Positions 40,581 to 49,161 of a stretch of DNA of 64,000 bases are shown here, in pieces. The DNA comes from Candidatus Rhodobacter oscarellae. Lineage in GTDB: Bacteria > Pseudomonadota > Alphaproteobacteria > Rhodobacterales > Rhodobacteraceae. The translations under genes and the position numbers were made by a program. The notes under the pieces are model-generated. The model searched no databases. It was not told the origin of the DNA and saw only the letters and a program-made list of their open reading frames with translations. Position 1 is the first letter of the stretch, and the number at the start of each line of letters is the position of its first letter. Location of the stretch: the NCBI RefSeq assembly GCF_001078595.1, contig NZ_LFTY01000002.1, forward strand, positions 1,570,151-1,634,150, in the 5' to 3' direction.

Positions 40581-41282
40581 TTAGCCTTTAGCCAGCTCTT
40601 TGGCCTGTTCGACCCAGCCTTCGCGCTCGATCCGGCCTTTGAACGACAGTTTCTCGTCGAAATCGGCGATGTCCTCGGCGCTCCAGGCGGCGATCTGGGC
40701 AAAGCTCGTCACGCCGTTGGCGAGCAGCTTCTTCTCCAGGGCCGGGCCCACGCCGGAAAGCTTCTTCAGGTCGTCAGCGCCCTCAGCGGCGGCGGGCGCC
40801 GCGGCCTCGGCCTTTTTCTCGGCCTTGGCGGGTTTGTCCGCTTTCGCAGCCTTAGCAGGCTTTTCCTCTTTGGCGGGCTTCTCAGCCTTCGCCTTCTTTG
40901 GCGCAGCAACGGCGGCAACAGCAGCGGCCGAAACCGAGCCTGCGCCCACAGCGGCCATCACGCCGGACGTGTCGGCGCCCTTGGCAAGGATCTCGGTCAC
41001 GCGCAGCAGCGTCAGCTGCTGGCGGTGGCCCTTGGTGCGCTTGGACGAGTGCTTGCGGCGGCGCTTGACGAAGTTAATCGTCTTGGGCCCTTTGATCTGT
41101 TCGATCACCTCGGCCTGGACGCCTGCGCCCTCGACGGTCGGGGTGCCAACGGTGTCGCCCACCATCAGAATTTCGTTGAATTGGACGGTTTCACCCGCCG
41201 CTGCGGCCAGCTTCTCGACCCGGAGCACGTCCCCCGAGGCCACTTTGTACTGCTTGCCGCCGGTCTTTAGGACCGCAAACAT
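40581..41282 (-). CDS. rplU: 50S ribosomal protein L21 with C-terminal helix-hairpin-helix extension
   Basis: The product is 233 residues against about 103 in E. coli. The L21 domain covers 1-101 ([18 protein letters not shown], then [20 protein letters not shown]). A Lys/Ala-rich linker (about 125-170) follows. The tail from about 172 has a helix-hairpin-helix motif [20 protein letters not shown], like the domain appended to some NuoE and ribosomal proteins of Rhodobacteraceae. The tail may bind RNA or DNA; its role is unknown. AAGGAAG precedes ATG 41282. Confidence 0.96.
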   Translation of the reverse strand: MFAVLKTGGKQYKVASGDVLRVEKLAAAAGETVQFNEILMVGDTVGTPTVEGAGVQAEVIEQIKGPKTINFVKRRRKHSSKRTKGHRQQLTLLRVTEILAKGADTSGVMAAVGAGSVSAAAVAAVAAPKKAKAEKPAKEEKPAKAAKADKPAKAEKKAEAAAPAAAEGADDLKKLSGVGPALEKKLLANGVTSFAQIAAWSAEDIADFDEKLSFKGRIEREGWVEQAKELAKG

Positions 41283-41393
41283 GGCATTCTTCCTTTACCT
41301 TCCGCGTTCTTTGGTCCCTCTGGTCAGAGGCGTTTTTGGCGTTTGGCCACCGCGAACAGCGCGCCCATGGGCGTGTTGTGAATAAGAGCCGCG

Positions 41394-41422
41394 CTTATCG
41401 GGGCAAGCGGGCAACAAGTCAA
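41394..41422 (-). promoter_or_regulatory. Promoter of rplU-rpmA
   Basis: On the minus strand, TTGACT (41422-41417) and GATAAG (41399-41394) are 17 bp apart. Transcription should start near 41387, giving a leader of about 105 nt before rplU. That leader is long enough for a regulatory structure, but I could not identify one. Confidence 0.55.
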
Positions 41423-41443
41423 GGGCCAATAAGGCGCGCCGCC

Positions 41444-41932
41444 CTAAAGCTCGTAGCGCTTGCGCAATTGGTTCACAACGAGCCCGCCTGCCAGGGCCAC
41501 GTCGTCCTTGCGCGCGTAATCCTCAAAGCCGCGGCTTTGATAATAGGCCAGCCCGCCGGGGTTGTCGGCGCGGATCGTGGCGTTGATCCAGGTGTAGCCC
41601 AACGCGCGGGCGGCAGCACAGGTCGCCTCAAATAGCTGCGTGCCGATCCCAAGCCCGGTGCGCCCGATCCGCACGAATGTGGCGATGTCGCAGGCCTCGG
41701 GCGGCAGGTGCTGATGCGGGCCGATGGTCTGGAACCCATGCATCGTGCCGCCGTCATCCTCGGCCAAGTGCCAGGCCGAGCGGTCAGCGCTCTGCGCCAT
41801 CCAGGCGGCCATGCCTGCCGCCGACAACTCGACCGTCATCGCGGTGGTCCCGCCGCGGCGGATGATTGCGTTCAAAAGCTCGGCCAACGGGGCGGCGTCC
41901 AGCGGTCCGGCGCGGCGGATATGCAGACTCAT
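41444..41932 (-). CDS. GNAT family N-acetyltransferase
   Basis: The product is 162 residues, similar to phosphinothricin/PAT-type acetyltransferases: IRRAGPLDAAPLAELLNAII at the start, IGRTGLGIGTQLFEAT as acetyl-CoA loop and IRADNPGGLAYYQSRGFEDY near the end. Its start overlaps the stop of the HD hydrolase gene (ATGA). The substrate is unknown. Promoter elements of rplU lie just beyond its stop. Confidence 0.88.
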   Translation of the reverse strand: MSLHIRRAGPLDAAPLAELLNAIIRRGGTTAMTVELSAAGMAAWMAQSADRSAWHLAEDDGGTMHGFQTIGPHQHLPPEACDIATFVRIGRTGLGIGTQLFEATCAAARALGYTWINATIRADNPGGLAYYQSRGFEDYARKDDVALAGGLVVNQLRKRYEL

Positions 41933-42522
41933 AGCTGCCCCAATAGCGCTTCGTGGCGCGCGGTGAACGCCGCGCGGACCTCCACCGGCGCGCGCAGGAT
42001 CAGCGTCAGCCCCGCCACGTCCTCGGGTCGGGGCTTGCCAAAGAACTTATTCGCCTCCGCCTCGCTGAAACCGGCAAGCTGCACCGCCTCCAGCCAGGCC
42101 GAGACCTTATCGGCGCGCTTTATCTTGGCCTTCACCCATTTCGGGATCTGCGCGGGCAATCCAAAGCGGATGTGGATCGCCGCGGTCAACCGCTCGTCCA
42201 GCGCGCCATAGCCCGGCCCCACGGCGGCCTTCACCGGCGAGATCATGTCGCCGATCACGTATTCCGGCGCATCATGCAGCAGCGCGGCCAGGCGCCACCG
42301 CGCGGGCACGTCCGGGTGCTGGCGGGCGAAGATCTCTTCGACCAGCAAGGAATGCTCGGCCACCGAATAGGCAAAGTCGCCCTCGGTCTGCCCGTTCCAA
42401 CGCGCAACGAAGGCTAGGCCATGGGCGATGTCCTCGATCTCGATATCAACGGGCGTCGGGTCCAGCAGGTCTAACCTGCGGCCCGAAAGCATGCGTTGCC
42501 AGGCGCGGGGGGGCTTGGGCAT
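41929..42522 (-). CDS. HD-domain nucleotidase-like hydrolase (YfbR type)
   Basis: The product is 197 residues. The HD signature is present as AYSVAEHSLLVEEIF (His) and AALLHDAPEYVIGDM (HD pair and following acid), with a later Asp in IKRADKVSAWLEA. This pattern matches YfbR-like 5'-deoxynucleotidases that act on dNMPs. The first residues MPKPPRAWQRMLSGRRLDLL are typical of the alphaproteobacterial group. AGAGGAG precedes ATG 42522. Cytosolic; specificity is inferred. Confidence 0.88.
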   Translation of the reverse strand: MPKPPRAWQRMLSGRRLDLLDPTPVDIEIEDIAHGLAFVARWNGQTEGDFAYSVAEHSLLVEEIFARQHPDVPARWRLAALLHDAPEYVIGDMISPVKAAVGPGYGALDERLTAAIHIRFGLPAQIPKWVKAKIKRADKVSAWLEAVQLAGFSEAEANKFFGKPRPEDVAGLTLILRAPVEVRAAFTARHEALLGQL

Positions 42523-42662
42523 GAGGCTCCTCTATGTGATCGCATTGTGGCCGGCGCGTAGATGCCACAGCCAAATCGGCTTGGGAAGACGCGCCGCTCA
42601 CAACGTGCTCACGGGCTTGCCTTTCGCGCGGGGCTGCCGCCCTCGCACGCCCCCCAAAACCG

Positions 42663-42895
42663 CGGCCCGCGCGACCGCGTGATAGACGAAGTATGGCGAG
42701 CAATTTGCCGGTGGTGGCCTGCAGAACCAAGCGCTCATCATCGAGGTCTGGGCCTTGTGAGAGACCGGCACCTTCACCGTGCTGATGACCACCACCAAGG
42801 GGCTTGCTTGCGTGATGGCAGGCGGCTCGATCTGGCGTCAGAACGCGCCAAAGCGGGCGGTGCTGGGCCTAGCCCAGCTAAGAAGCCCGCCCTAG
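42663..42895 (+). pseudogene. Remnant of a small exported-protein gene (frameshift plus stop)
   Basis: The sequence reads PRDRVIDEV in one frame, then from about 42689 in the next frame KYGEQFAGGGLQNQALIIEV, WAL, stop TGA 42758-42760, then ETGTFTVLMTTTKGLACVMA and GGSIWR to TAG 42893-42895. This resembles a short Rhodobacteraceae secreted family whose members read CAPRD..(Y/F)GE...EVWAS..TGTWT...T..G..C. One frameshift and one in-frame stop break it. Signal peptide and start are not recognisable. It ends in the same CTAG as the convergent kpsE-like gene. Confidence 0.55.
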
Positions 42896-44634
42896 GCCGA
42901 GACCTGCTCGCGCAAGATCGACGCGGTCAGCGAGAACATCATATAGATGCCGCCGAAGATCAGGAAGGCGAGGATCGTGTTCTCAAACGCGCGCGGATAG
43001 CTCGCCGTGTCGGGCACGATGGGCTTGACCGAGTTCTCAAGATAGCGCGTCTGCCGGTTCGCCTCGATCCGCGCGGTCTCAAGCTGCTGCACAGCCTGGG
43101 TGACCAACGCCTGACGGGTCTGCAGATCGGCCTCGGCCAGGCGCAACTGCCCGGTGATGAAGGCCAGCGACTCGCTGGAAGAGCTGTTCTGCGTCAGCTG
43201 CGAGCGCAGCTCTTCGATCAGGCTGCTCAGGCGCGCGATGTCGCCCTCGGTGCCCTCGACGCGGGCGCTGTTGGGGCGCGCGTTGGACTGCAGCTGCGCC
43301 AGTTGCAGCTTCTTTTCCTGCAGCTGGGTCTCAAAGGACGTGATCTGCGTCATCAGCGCTTGGCTTTCGGTGACCGGGTCAAGGACGCCCAGTTTCTGCT
43401 GGATCTCCAGCACCTTGGCCTGCGCCGACAGCAGCTTTTTCTCGGCCTCGGAAAGGCTTTTGAGCGCGCCGGACATCTGATCCTCGCGCAGGCGCTGGGT
43501 GAGGTTATCGACCTGCTCTTCGGCGTAGGAGATCAGCCGCTCTGCAAAGCTCTGCGCGACTTGCGGATCGGCGGCGATCACCTCCATCTTAATGAGGCCC
43601 TCGGTTGGGTCGTAGCTGATCAGAACTTTCTTCTTGAAGACCTTGTACGCCTGCTCTTTGGTGGCGTCGATTTCCAGCCGCTGCAGCGGATCGATGCGCT
43701 CGTCGCTGAAGTGGCTGATAAAGCCCAGATCCTGCTCCAACCGTAGCATCGCATCAAGCGAGCCCAGATAGCCCTGCACGGCAATCGAATCCTGGCTGGT
43801 CGCGAAACTGGTGCCCGTAAAGAGCCCGCCAAGCCCGCCGGCGGCGCCATTGGCCGGCTGCGCCTGCTGGATCACGAACTCCGACTTGGTCGAGAACATC
43901 GGCGTGGCCGTGACATAGAAGTAGTGGCCGGCCAGGAATGTCGGCAGCAGCACAAAGAAACCCAATCGGGTGACAAGCTGGATCAGCTTGCGCCGCCGCC
44001 GCCGCACGATGTCGCGCTGCATGCGGATGATTTCTTTGGCCCGGGTGTCCTCGGTTAGGACCTCTGTCGCGGGCAGCTTTGGCTTCGGCACGGTCTGCGG
44101 CACGCCAGCCCCGGCAGGCATAGCGCGCGCGTCCGCGGTGCTCATGGTCGCGCCGTCGCCCTGCGGCGAGACAACAAGCTCTAGCGCGCCGGTGCGCTGG
44201 AACGGGTCGATGCCCTTGGCCCGCAAGAGCCGCACAGCGTCGAAATCGGAGGTCGGCGCCAGCCCATGCTTTTGCGCCACGCGGCGGGCCATGCGCAGTT
44301 GGCGGCCCGTCAGGCCTTCCTTGCGGATTTCCGCGAGGGTCTCTTCGGGGGCTTCCTCTACGAGCGCGGGCTTTGCCGCCCCAGCCCCAGCGCCAGTGCC
44401 AGCACCAGTCCCAGCGCCAGCCGCGGCGGCGGTCGGGAACGGCGCGTCGCCAAAGCCGTCATCCGCGTCCGATGGCGCGAACATCTGGTCATCGACCGGC
44501 TGCGCACCAGCTGCGGTCGGCCCGCCTTGCGGCGCAGGCGCTTCGCCCGCCACCCCCGCGCGGCGCGCCGGGTCCAAAGGAGCCGGACCACTGCGGCGGA
44601 TGCGGAACTTTTTGGCTCTAGGTTTGGTACTCAT
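42892..44634 (-). CDS. Capsule polysaccharide export inner-membrane protein (KpsE/PCP-3-like)
   Basis: The product is 580 residues. A membrane helix near 220-240 (LVTRLGFFVLLPTFLAGHYF) is followed by a long periplasmic coiled-coil segment (about 380-520, SEAEKKLLSAQAKVLEIQQ) and a second helix near 550-572. This is the polysaccharide co-polymerase layout of KpsE/BexC/CtrB. The first 200 residues are an extra cytosolic part, rich in Pro/Ala/Gly with a GAGTGAGTGAGAGA run and a conserved-looking helix ETLAEIRKEGLTGRQLRMAR. E. coli KpsE has about 380 residues, so the extension is large. It overlaps kpsT by 17 bp. Confidence 0.85.
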   Translation of the reverse strand: MSTKPRAKKFRIRRSGPAPLDPARRAGVAGEAPAPQGGPTAAGAQPVDDQMFAPSDADDGFGDAPFPTAAAAGAGTGAGTGAGAGAAKPALVEEAPEETLAEIRKEGLTGRQLRMARRVAQKHGLAPTSDFDAVRLLRAKGIDPFQRTGALELVVSPQGDGATMSTADARAMPAGAGVPQTVPKPKLPATEVLTEDTRAKEIIRMQRDIVRRRRRKLIQLVTRLGFFVLLPTFLAGHYFYVTATPMFSTKSEFVIQQAQPANGAAGGLGGLFTGTSFATSQDSIAVQGYLGSLDAMLRLEQDLGFISHFSDERIDPLQRLEIDATKEQAYKVFKKKVLISYDPTEGLIKMEVIAADPQVAQSFAERLISYAEEQVDNLTQRLREDQMSGALKSLSEAEKKLLSAQAKVLEIQQKLGVLDPVTESQALMTQITSFETQLQEKKLQLAQLQSNARPNSARVEGTEGDIARLSSLIEELRSQLTQNSSSSESLAFITGQLRLAEADLQTRQALVTQAVQQLETARIEANRQTRYLENSVKPIVPDTASYPRAFENTILAFLIFGGIYMMFSLTASILREQVSA

Positions 44635-45271
44635 ACATCACCCTTGCCTCTTCGAGGCTGTCAAACATGTGGAACTGGCCGTCGCGCAGAACAGCGGCGG
44701 AACGGCAGAATTTTTCTAGCGTTTTCGGCTGGTGCGAGACCACGATGATCGTGCTCTCCATCAGCCGCTCGCGCATGATCGAGCCCGCTTTGCGATTGAA
44801 CTCCACATCCGTCGTCGAGGGCATGCCCTCGTCAATCAAATAGATGTCAAAGTCCAACGCCAGCAGCAACGCAAAGTTCAGCCGGGCCTTCATGCCCGCC
44901 GAATAGGTGCCGACCGGCATCTCGAAATACTCTTCGAGCCCGCAAAGCCAGCGGCAGAACGCCTCGATGTAATCCGGGTCCAGCCCGTAGAGCCGCGCGA
45001 TGTAGCGGCAGTTCTCGCGCGCCGTATGGCGCGGCACCACGCCGCCCATGAAGCCCAGCGGGAACGAGATGCGGCAATCGCGGCGAATCACGCCCTCGTC
45101 GGGCTTCTCCAGGCCGGCAATCATGTTCACCAGCGTGGTCTTGCCGGTCCCATTCGGCGCCAGGACGCCCAGCGAGTTGCCCAGCTCAACGCGAAAAGAC
45201 GCCCGATCAAGGATGACCTTGCGCTGCTTGCCGGTCCAGAAGGACTTGCTGACATTCTCAAATTCAAGCAT
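44618..45271 (-). CDS. ABC transporter ATP-binding protein for capsule export (KpsT-like)
   Basis: The product is 217 residues from ATG 45271. Walker A is VLAPNGTGKTTL (Ala in place of the first Gly, as in KpsT), signature YSAGMKARLNFAL, Walker B FDIYLIDEGM, switch His VVSHQ. It drives export of a capsular or similar polysaccharide with a KpsM permease, which is not in the window. Its end overlaps the KpsE-like gene, so the two are coupled. In Rhodobacteraceae these two often form an isolated pair. Confidence 0.9.
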   Translation of the reverse strand: MLEFENVSKSFWTGKQRKVILDRASFRVELGNSLGVLAPNGTGKTTLVNMIAGLEKPDEGVIRRDCRISFPLGFMGGVVPRHTARENCRYIARLYGLDPDYIEAFCRWLCGLEEYFEMPVGTYSAGMKARLNFALLLALDFDIYLIDEGMPSTTDVEFNRKAGSIMRERLMESTIIVVSHQPKTLEKFCRSAAVLRDGQFHMFDSLEEARVMYEYQT

Positions 45272-45473
45272 GGGTGCCTTTTTGTGTACTGCTGAGGTGC
45301 CGCATTTATACACGCGATCTTAATGATAAGGAGTAAACTACCATCTGGGCAGCATTATGTCGGATAGAATCCCTAAGATTCAACAGATCCCATAGGATTG
45401 CGGCGAAATCCGGGCAGATTTTCCGCCGATTGGTATGAGAATGACAACAATGTCATCCATCTCAAAGGGAAAA

Positions 45474-46772
45474 TCAGCTCTCCTGTCGCTCAATCCTGAA
45501 CAATCGGCCCGCGATGATCGAGACCACGGCCGCAAAGAAGCTTAACAGCGCGCCCATCTTGGCCGCATCCTGCACCGGCCCGCTCTCGAACGCCACCGAG
45601 GCAATGAACAGTGACACGGTGAACCCAATCGCCGCCACAAAGCCGATCACAAACAGATCAATCGTGCGCATCCCCGCCGGCAGCCCAAGCCGCATCGGCC
45701 CGGCTGCGAACCAGCCGAACAGCAGGATGCCCACCGGCTTGCCGATCAGCAGCCCCGCAAGCACCAGCCAAGTCGCCTCCCCGATGGCCGAGAACTCGAC
45801 GCCCGCATTCAGCAGCCCGAAGAAGAACAGCACGATTTCGACCGGGTGCTTCAACAGGTGCTCGGTGTGGTTCAGCAGGTCGGTCAGGTACTGCTCGGCC
45901 TCGCTGAAGATGCCAAAGGCGCGGTCGGCATGCGGCAGCGTCGGCACGATGGGCAGAAGCCCCAGCGCTGGGTGCAGCCCCGCCTCTTGGAAGCCGTACC
46001 AGCTGATGGCGCTGGCCAGAAGATAGGGCCAGAACGACAGCCGGTTGCGCACCCAGGTCGAGACTGGGCGCAACTGGTTGCCCTGGTCCATGCGGCGCGG
46101 TAGCCAGTTGAACAGCACGTAGACCCCGATGGCCGCCGCCACCGAGAGCAGCAGCATCTCCGGCGCCAGCTCTCCGGAGGGATAGAACACCGCCAGGATG
46201 ATCAGCCCCGCCGCGTCGTCGGCAATCGCCAGCAGCAGCAAGAAGCGCACCGCCGGGTGCCCGGCCCCGAAGACCAGCCGCCCCACCAGGTAGGCGAAGG
46301 CGATGTCGGTCGCCACGGGCACCGCCCAGCCATTCGCCACCGCATTGTAAGTGTCCGAGCCCAGGTAAAGCGCCAGGCCCAGATAGACCGCGATGGGCCC
46401 AAACATGCCCCCCGCCGTGGCCACCAGGGGCGTGGCCGCCTTGCGCCCGCGCAGGCTGCCGTTCTTGAGGATCACCGCCTCCCAGACCTCCTTGGCGGCA
46501 ATGGCAAAAAAGAACGCCATCAGCACGTCGTTGACGAGGTAGTGGAAGGACAGCACCTTTTGGACGTCGCCCAGCTCCGTGTAGCCGTAATACTTACCGT
46601 AGGATTTCAGCCAATAGGACGCGTCCACGCCGACCCAGTCGTTCATTAACAGCGGGTATTCGACGAGGTACTTATAGCTGGCGCTATCGAGATTGGCCCA
46701 GACCAGCGCGATCAGCGCGCCCGCGATGAGGAGGATCGAGTAGTTCGTGACAAAGTTCCAAACCCTATACAC
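45474..46772 (-). CDS. nhaA: Na+/H+ antiporter NhaA
   Basis: The product is about 432 residues with 12 helices. The catalytic Asp pair is in LLLLAIADDAAGLIIL. ATDIAFAYLVGRL, LNAGVEFSAIG and GFVAAIGFTVSLFIAS are NhaA blocks. It exchanges two protons for one sodium at the inner membrane. I take GTG 46772 as start because GGGGGA lies 7 nt upstream; a TTG two codons earlier is too close to it. The loop after helix 1 (YPLLMNDWVGVDASYWLKSY) is longer than in E. coli. Confidence 0.94.
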   Translation of the reverse strand: MYRVWNFVTNYSILLIAGALIALVWANLDSASYKYLVEYPLLMNDWVGVDASYWLKSYGKYYGYTELGDVQKVLSFHYLVNDVLMAFFFAIAAKEVWEAVILKNGSLRGRKAATPLVATAGGMFGPIAVYLGLALYLGSDTYNAVANGWAVPVATDIAFAYLVGRLVFGAGHPAVRFLLLLAIADDAAGLIILAVFYPSGELAPEMLLLSVAAAIGVYVLFNWLPRRMDQGNQLRPVSTWVRNRLSFWPYLLASAISWYGFQEAGLHPALGLLPIVPTLPHADRAFGIFSEAEQYLTDLLNHTEHLLKHPVEIVLFFFGLLNAGVEFSAIGEATWLVLAGLLIGKPVGILLFGWFAAGPMRLGLPAGMRTIDLFVIGFVAAIGFTVSLFIASVAFESGPVQDAAKMGALLSFFAAVVSIIAGRLFRIERQES

Positions 46773-46889
46773 TGACAATCCCCCGCATTAATTCCGTCCA
46801 TCCGGGATAGAACAAAAATCGCCTGCGGGCAACAACTTGGCACTATGTTTGCGCCTTAACTGCGCTGAGTTCAGCGCGGCGCCTGATTT

Positions 46890-47924
46890 CTAGGCGACCA
46901 GGTTCCAGGCCAGCCCGGCCAGCACCGCGCCGATGAAGGCAAAACCCAGATAGGCCGCAAAGACCCGCGGCTTGACCAAGGCCCAGACCGCCACCGCCGC
47001 CGGGATGCAGCTGACGCCGCCGGCCAGCACAAAGGCCATCGCCGCGCCCTGGGCCATGCCCTGCTCGACCAGCCCGCCCATCAGGCCCACGGCCATATAG
47101 CCGTTCAGGTAGGCCGGCATCCCGATCAGCGCCGCCATCAAGATGGTAAAGACGCCCTCGCCGCTCAGGAACTGCGCCACGAACTGCGTGGTCTCGTATT
47201 CGACCATGATGGCCTCAAAGAGGTAGGCGATCATGAGCCACTTCACCAGAAACAGCGCGTTCTCGACCCAGCTGTCGCGGAAGGCCACGCGGCGCTCGGC
47301 CTCGGTCCAGAACCGCCAGACGGGCTTGCCCTGGAAGGGCTTCTTGACGCCGCAGCAGCCGCCCACGGCGGGCTTCTCCTTCAGCGGATCGGCGAAGACC
47401 GCCGAGCGCGCGAAGGCCATCGTGGCAAAGCCCCCAAAGAGCCCCAGAGCCACCGCCGCCACGGTCTTGCCCAGCGCGAAGGCCAGCCCCAACTCGCCCG
47501 CCGTGATCAGAAACATCGCCGGATCCATCAGCGGCGAGGCCAGCCAGAAGGCCATCACCGCGGCCAGGGGCGCGCCCACGGCCAAGAGCGCCGCGATAAA
47601 GGGGATCACCTCGCAGGGGCAGAAGGGCGAGAGCCCGCCCATGAGCGCAGCCAGCACGATCATCACGCGCACGTCACCCTCAAAGGCCTTGGCGATCAAG
47701 GTCTCGGCGCCAGAGGCCTTAACATAGGCCACCGCGGATATGGCGAACAGGATGATCGGCGCCGTGCCCGCAAAGGCGCCGAGCGCCGTGCGCACCACCG
47801 GCAGGAACATCGCCGCGTCCAGCACCAGCACGATCAGCGGGATCACCGCGACCGCCAGCCAGGCCTTGTCCAGCCGCTTCCAAAGGCTCGGCCCGCCGGG
47901 CGCGCGTTGCGTGAGATCAGCCAT
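46890..47924 (-). CDS. Permease of the UPF0718/ArsP family
   Basis: The product is 344 residues with about eight helices. A conserved cysteine motif lies in the first bundle (GGLSPFCPCEVIPFIAALLA) and a Cys pair in the cytosolic loop (VGGCCGVKKPFQG). The family includes ArsP exporters of organoarsenicals and related DUF318 permeases. Its start overlaps the arsR stop by 8 bp, so it is co-regulated with a Cys-bearing ArsR repressor. Export of a thiol-reactive metalloid is the likely role; the exact substrate is unknown. Confidence 0.85.
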   Translation of the reverse strand: MADLTQRAPGGPSLWKRLDKAWLAVAVIPLIVLVLDAAMFLPVVRTALGAFAGTAPIILFAISAVAYVKASGAETLIAKAFEGDVRVMIVLAALMGGLSPFCPCEVIPFIAALLAVGAPLAAVMAFWLASPLMDPAMFLITAGELGLAFALGKTVAAVALGLFGGFATMAFARSAVFADPLKEKPAVGGCCGVKKPFQGKPVWRFWTEAERRVAFRDSWVENALFLVKWLMIAYLFEAIMVEYETTQFVAQFLSGEGVFTILMAALIGMPAYLNGYMAVGLMGGLVEQGMAQGAAMAFVLAGGVSCIPAAVAVWALVKPRVFAAYLGFAFIGAVLAGLAWNLVA

Positions 47925-48261
47925 GTCGATGGTCCTTGTGCCCTGCATCCGTATCGGCGCAGCATTCTGAGAGAAGAAATTGCGACAGCGCCTCGACCAG
48001 GTCAAAGGCCGCCGCCGCGCAGATGATCGAGCGCCCGCGTTTCTCTTGCACGACGAGCCCTGCCCCCGCGAGCACCTTCATATGGTGGGTCAGTGTCGAT
48101 CCGGTGACGCCGGTGCGATTGCCCAGCTCTCCGATAGAGAGCCCCTCTGGCCCGGCGCGCACCAAGGCGTTCAACACGCCCAGGCGCTGCTCGGAGCCCA
48201 GCGCGGCGAAGGTCGAGGCGGCCTCGACAGTGGTGATATGCGACTCGCGGTGTGCTTTCAT
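47917..48261 (-). CDS. ArsR family metalloregulatory repressor
   Basis: The product is 114 residues. The winged helix reads AASTFAALGSEQRLGVLNAL and GNRTGVTGSTLTHHMKVLAG. The C-terminus carries a likely sensor site: FLLSECCADTDAG with adjacent cysteines, then HKDHRHG. Vicinal C-terminal cysteines fit As(III)-type or other soft-metal sensing. No Shine-Dalgarno sequence precedes ATG 48261, and the promoter geometry suggests a leaderless transcript. It is coupled to the permease gene. Confidence 0.9.
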   Translation of the reverse strand: MKAHRESHITTVEAASTFAALGSEQRLGVLNALVRAGPEGLSIGELGNRTGVTGSTLTHHMKVLAGAGLVVQEKRGRSIICAAAAFDLVEALSQFLLSECCADTDAGHKDHRHG

Positions 48262-48267
48262 GTTTCG

Positions 48268-48297
48268 TTATTTCTAGAATTATCGAAATAATGTCAA
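48268..48297 (-). promoter_or_regulatory. arsR promoter with overlapping operator
   Basis: On the minus strand a perfect -35 TTGACA (48297-48292) is followed by an inverted repeat TTATTTC-N10-GAAATAA (arms 48285-48291 and 48268-48274). A -10 such as GAAATA (48274-48269, 17-bp spacing) lies inside the repeat. A repressor bound there would block polymerase. Transcription would begin within a base or two of the arsR ATG. Confidence 0.7.
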
Positions 48298-48324
48298 GTT
48301 GAGAATTCGGAGTTTGTTGGATTG

Positions 48325-48519
48325 GGCCTGGAATGGCTCGCTGGGCGCGTCAAATCTCTTGCAAGAGATTTGCACTTTCCTTCCAAGGAAAGTTGGGCCC
48401 GCACGCGGGTAAGGGGTTGCGCATAGAGGATCATTTCGGGGCGCGCCGAAGAAACTCTTTCAAGAGTTTCGCAATTTTCTTGCAAGAAAATTGTGACGCG
48501 CCAATGACCGCTCCAGACC
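48325..48519 (+). repeat. Four-palindrome dispersed element, copy C
   Basis: This 195-bp element lies between arsR (-) and the uracil-DNA glycosylase gene (+), the only copy in a divergent intergenic region. P1 48351-48372, P2 48373-48393, spacer with GATCATTTCGGGGCGCG, P3 48451-48470 (central CTTTCAAG, the same variant as copy B), P4 48472-48493. Ends: GGCCTGGAATGGC on the left and the complement of GGTCTGGAGCGGTC on the right. Confidence 0.9.
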
Positions 48520-48573
48520 AAAAACAACCCCACGCCTTCCCTCTCAACCCATTCCCCGCTACCAGCACACCCC

Positions 48574-49161
48574 ATGACCCTCGCCGCTCTGAAATCCGAG
48601 ATCGCCGCCTGCCTCCTCTGCGCGGACCGCTTCGCGGCGACCGAGACGACGCACGCGCCGCGCCCGGTTGTTTGGTTCGACGCGGGCGCGCGCATTCTGA
48701 TCTGCGGACAGGCCCCGGGGATGCGGGTGCATAGGTCTGGCATCCCGTTCGACGACCCCTCTGGCGACCGGCTGCGCGACTGGCTGGGGATCGACCGGGA
48801 CACGTTCTACGACCGGGACCGGGTCGCGGTGCTGCCCATGGCGTTCTGCTTTCCGGGCTACCGCAAGGGCGCGGACCTGCCGCCGCCGCCCGTCTGCGCC
48901 AAGACCTGGCACGGGCGCGTGATGGCGGCGCTCGACCGGCCGCCGCTGCTGCTTTTGGTGGGGGGATACGCGCAGAAGTGGCATCTCGGCGCTAAAACCG
49001 CCGTGACCCAAACCGTGGCCGCCTGGCGCGACCACGCCCCGCGTGCCTTCCCCCTGCCCCATCCAAGCTGGCGCAACACGGCCTGGCTCAAGCGGCACCC
49101 CTGGTTCGAGGCCGATCTATTGCCCGCGTTGCGCGCCCGCGTGCAAAAGGTGCTGGCGTGA
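48574..49161 (+). CDS. Uracil-DNA glycosylase family protein, iron-sulfur type
   Basis: The product is 195 residues. Four cysteines are spaced as in family 4/5-like UDGs that carry a 4Fe-4S cluster: C13 and C16 in CLLC, C92 in FCFPG, C108 in PPVC. The uracil-pocket motif is ICGQAPGMRVH (45-49) and the DNA-intercalation motif is LPHPSWRN (161-168). It would excise uracil or a related base from DNA. The subfamily (UdgX, family 4 or other) cannot be fixed by eye. It overlaps the SseB gene by 4 bp. Confidence 0.87.
   Translation: MTLAALKSEIAACLLCADRFAATETTHAPRPVVWFDAGARILICGQAPGMRVHRSGIPFDDPSGDRLRDWLGIDRDTFYDRDRVAVLPMAFCFPGYRKGADLPPPPVCAKTWHGRVMAALDRPPLLLLVGGYAQKWHLGAKTAVTQTVAAWRDHAPRAFPLPHPSWRNTAWLKRHPWFEADLLPALRARVQKVLA

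Noticed and set aside
42562-43746. 394-codon plus-strand frame opposite the kpsE-like gene
   Set aside because: It is antisense to a well-supported coding region and its start region overlaps the pseudogene; composition is shadow-like.
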